Shown here piece after piece: positions 63,231 through 64,000 of a stretch of DNA of 64,000 nt; within the stretch, counting starts at the first letter, position 1, and every line of letters starts with the position of its first letter. Both the position numbers and the translations under genes were made by a program. This DNA comes from Phytophthora quininea. Lineage: Eukaryota; Oomycota; Peronosporomycetes; Peronosporales; Peronosporaceae. The stretch is taken from the NCBI GenBank assembly GCA_011947345.1, contig JAAVTG010000670.1:682001-746000 (forward strand), in the 5' to 3' direction. The notes beneath the pieces are model-generated. The model did not search any database. It had not been told where the DNA came from and saw only the letters and a list, made by a program, of their open reading frames with translations.

Positions 63231-64000
63231 ATGGCGAGGCCTCAGCTACTGCTATCGCTGGCTGCGCTAGTCTTCTGCAGTCTCCTTGTGAGCGTCTGCG
63301 CCATGCACATGGACGACATGCCTGTGCGTTATCAACTACAGATTGCATTCTTCTCGATTGACACATTTCGACTAACGAAAGCCAATTCCTTTTGCAGGAC
63401 GATCCGGTGAGCGGCAAGATGGTAATGAGCAAGGACTACAACTTCCAGCTCAAGAACGGTCAGAGACTGCGCTTCGCCAAGCAGGAGACGCTCGACGCCT
63501 TCGTCAAGGACCCGGTACGCTACAACTGCGTCCCTACGGAGGAAGAAGGAAATGCTAACTTTATTTTTTTAATAGAAACTGGGTCTTCACGGTGTGGAGT
63601 CTCCGGAATCAACTCACAACCACAGAGATCATGAGGGGAGTGTGCTGTGCCCAGTGTGCGGAATGGAGACATCGGCTGTCGGCGGTCCGCAGGTGGTGAT
63701 GAAGCATGGAGAACAAGCAGTGCACACTTGCAGCGTCAACCACGCTCGCCAAGTGTACAACCAGATTTTATCATTCCAAGCTGAAGGGAGTGAGGCTGCT
63801 AAAAGAGACCATGACTACTGCTCAGGGCCCGGGACGACCATGCTGAACGGGTTTTCGCTCAGTGGGAACTCGACGCCGTGCATCTTGCTGTGGTTCCCTG
63901 GGTGGGTGTTGGACTCGCGCTTTCGGTACATCTTGGGTGGCGTTGTGGTGGCTCTCGTGGCGATTTTCAATGAGTACTTGTTGCAGCTGCGGCGAGTGCT
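63231..64000 (+). CDS. CTR-type copper transporter with N-terminal YHS-like domain (5' part; runs off the window)
   Basis: Exons 63231-63323, 63398-63514 and 63576 to the window end. Signal peptide MARPQLLLSLAALVFCSLLV, then a Met/His patch (MHMDDM). Exon 2 is DPVSGKMVMSKDYNFQLKNG with TLDAFVKDP, a YHS-type fold in which the usual Cys is Ser. Exon 3 continues with CPVCGMETSAVGG, the Cys-x-x-Cys-Gly-Met metal motif, and further Cys/His residues. TM1 of a CTR protein follows (RYILGGVVVALVAIFNEYLL) after PCILLWFPGWVLD. TM2 and TM3 lie beyond the window, so assignment to CTR depends on TM1 and the neighbour gene. Confidence 0.65.

Overview
The window reads as nuclear DNA of an oomycete (stramenopile), most likely Phytophthora or a close relative. 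Genes are packed tightly on both strands. Introns are few and short, mostly 50-75 nt with GTRNGT-type donors. The gene content is eukaryotic core machinery together with a diaminopimelate-type lysine enzyme, a voltage-gated proton channel and flagellate/centrosome-type proteins. The organism assignment is inference; no database was searched.

Layout. 0-6.5 kb: p31comet-like HORMA regulator (-), MED6 (+), a coiled-coil membrane protein (-), WDR77/MEP50 (+), DYRK2-type kinase (-). 6.5-11.9 kb: two GC-rich, gene-poor blocks around one small unknown gene. 11.9-17.1 kb: SF3B5 (+), a coiled-coil protein (-), HisA (+), Hv1 proton channel (-), CSN8 (-). 17.3-27.9 kb: CdsA-like membrane protein (+), a MYND protein with a CaaX end (-), an aminotransferase-DapB fusion (-), a WD40/RING protein (-), a secreted-type glutathione peroxidase (+). 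27.9-42.5 kb: a decayed copy of a repeated gene (-), GDP-L-fucose synthase (+), a 6-kb ASPM homologue (-), ribosomal P1 (+), a small mitochondrial-type protein (+), a tail-anchored protein (-), an unknown glycine-rich-tailed protein (-), peroxisomal 2,4-dienoyl-CoA reductase (+). 42.9-49.8 kb: a one-module NRPS (C-A-T-TE) (-) and a secretory membrane protein with an EF-hand/SAM/FN3 layout that resembles the metazoan calcium sensor STIM (-). 50.6-64 kb: EB1 (+), a small two-TM protein (-), TMEM14 (+), a PH-like protein (-), a fold-back repeat, MBF1 (-), SmG (+), GAR1 (-), the second decayed repeat-gene copy (+), and a divergent pair of CTR-type copper transporters (-/+), the last truncated by the window end.

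Functional themes: mitosis and microtubules (p31comet, ASPM, EB1), RNA processing (SF3B5, SmG, GAR1, WDR77), transcription and regulation (MED6, MBF1, DYRK, CSN8), amino-acid synthesis (HisA, DapB fusion) and membrane/ion biology (Hv1, CTR pair, STIM-like protein).

A strong technical signal runs through the window. I count 26 points in 16 genes where the reading frame is lost, each repaired by adding exactly one base, nearly always inside a homopolymer. With that correction every one of these gene models sums to a whole number of codons. This looks like systematic homopolymer under-calling in the assembly, not pseudogenisation. It contrasts with the two decayed repeat copies, whose frame breaks are of another kind.
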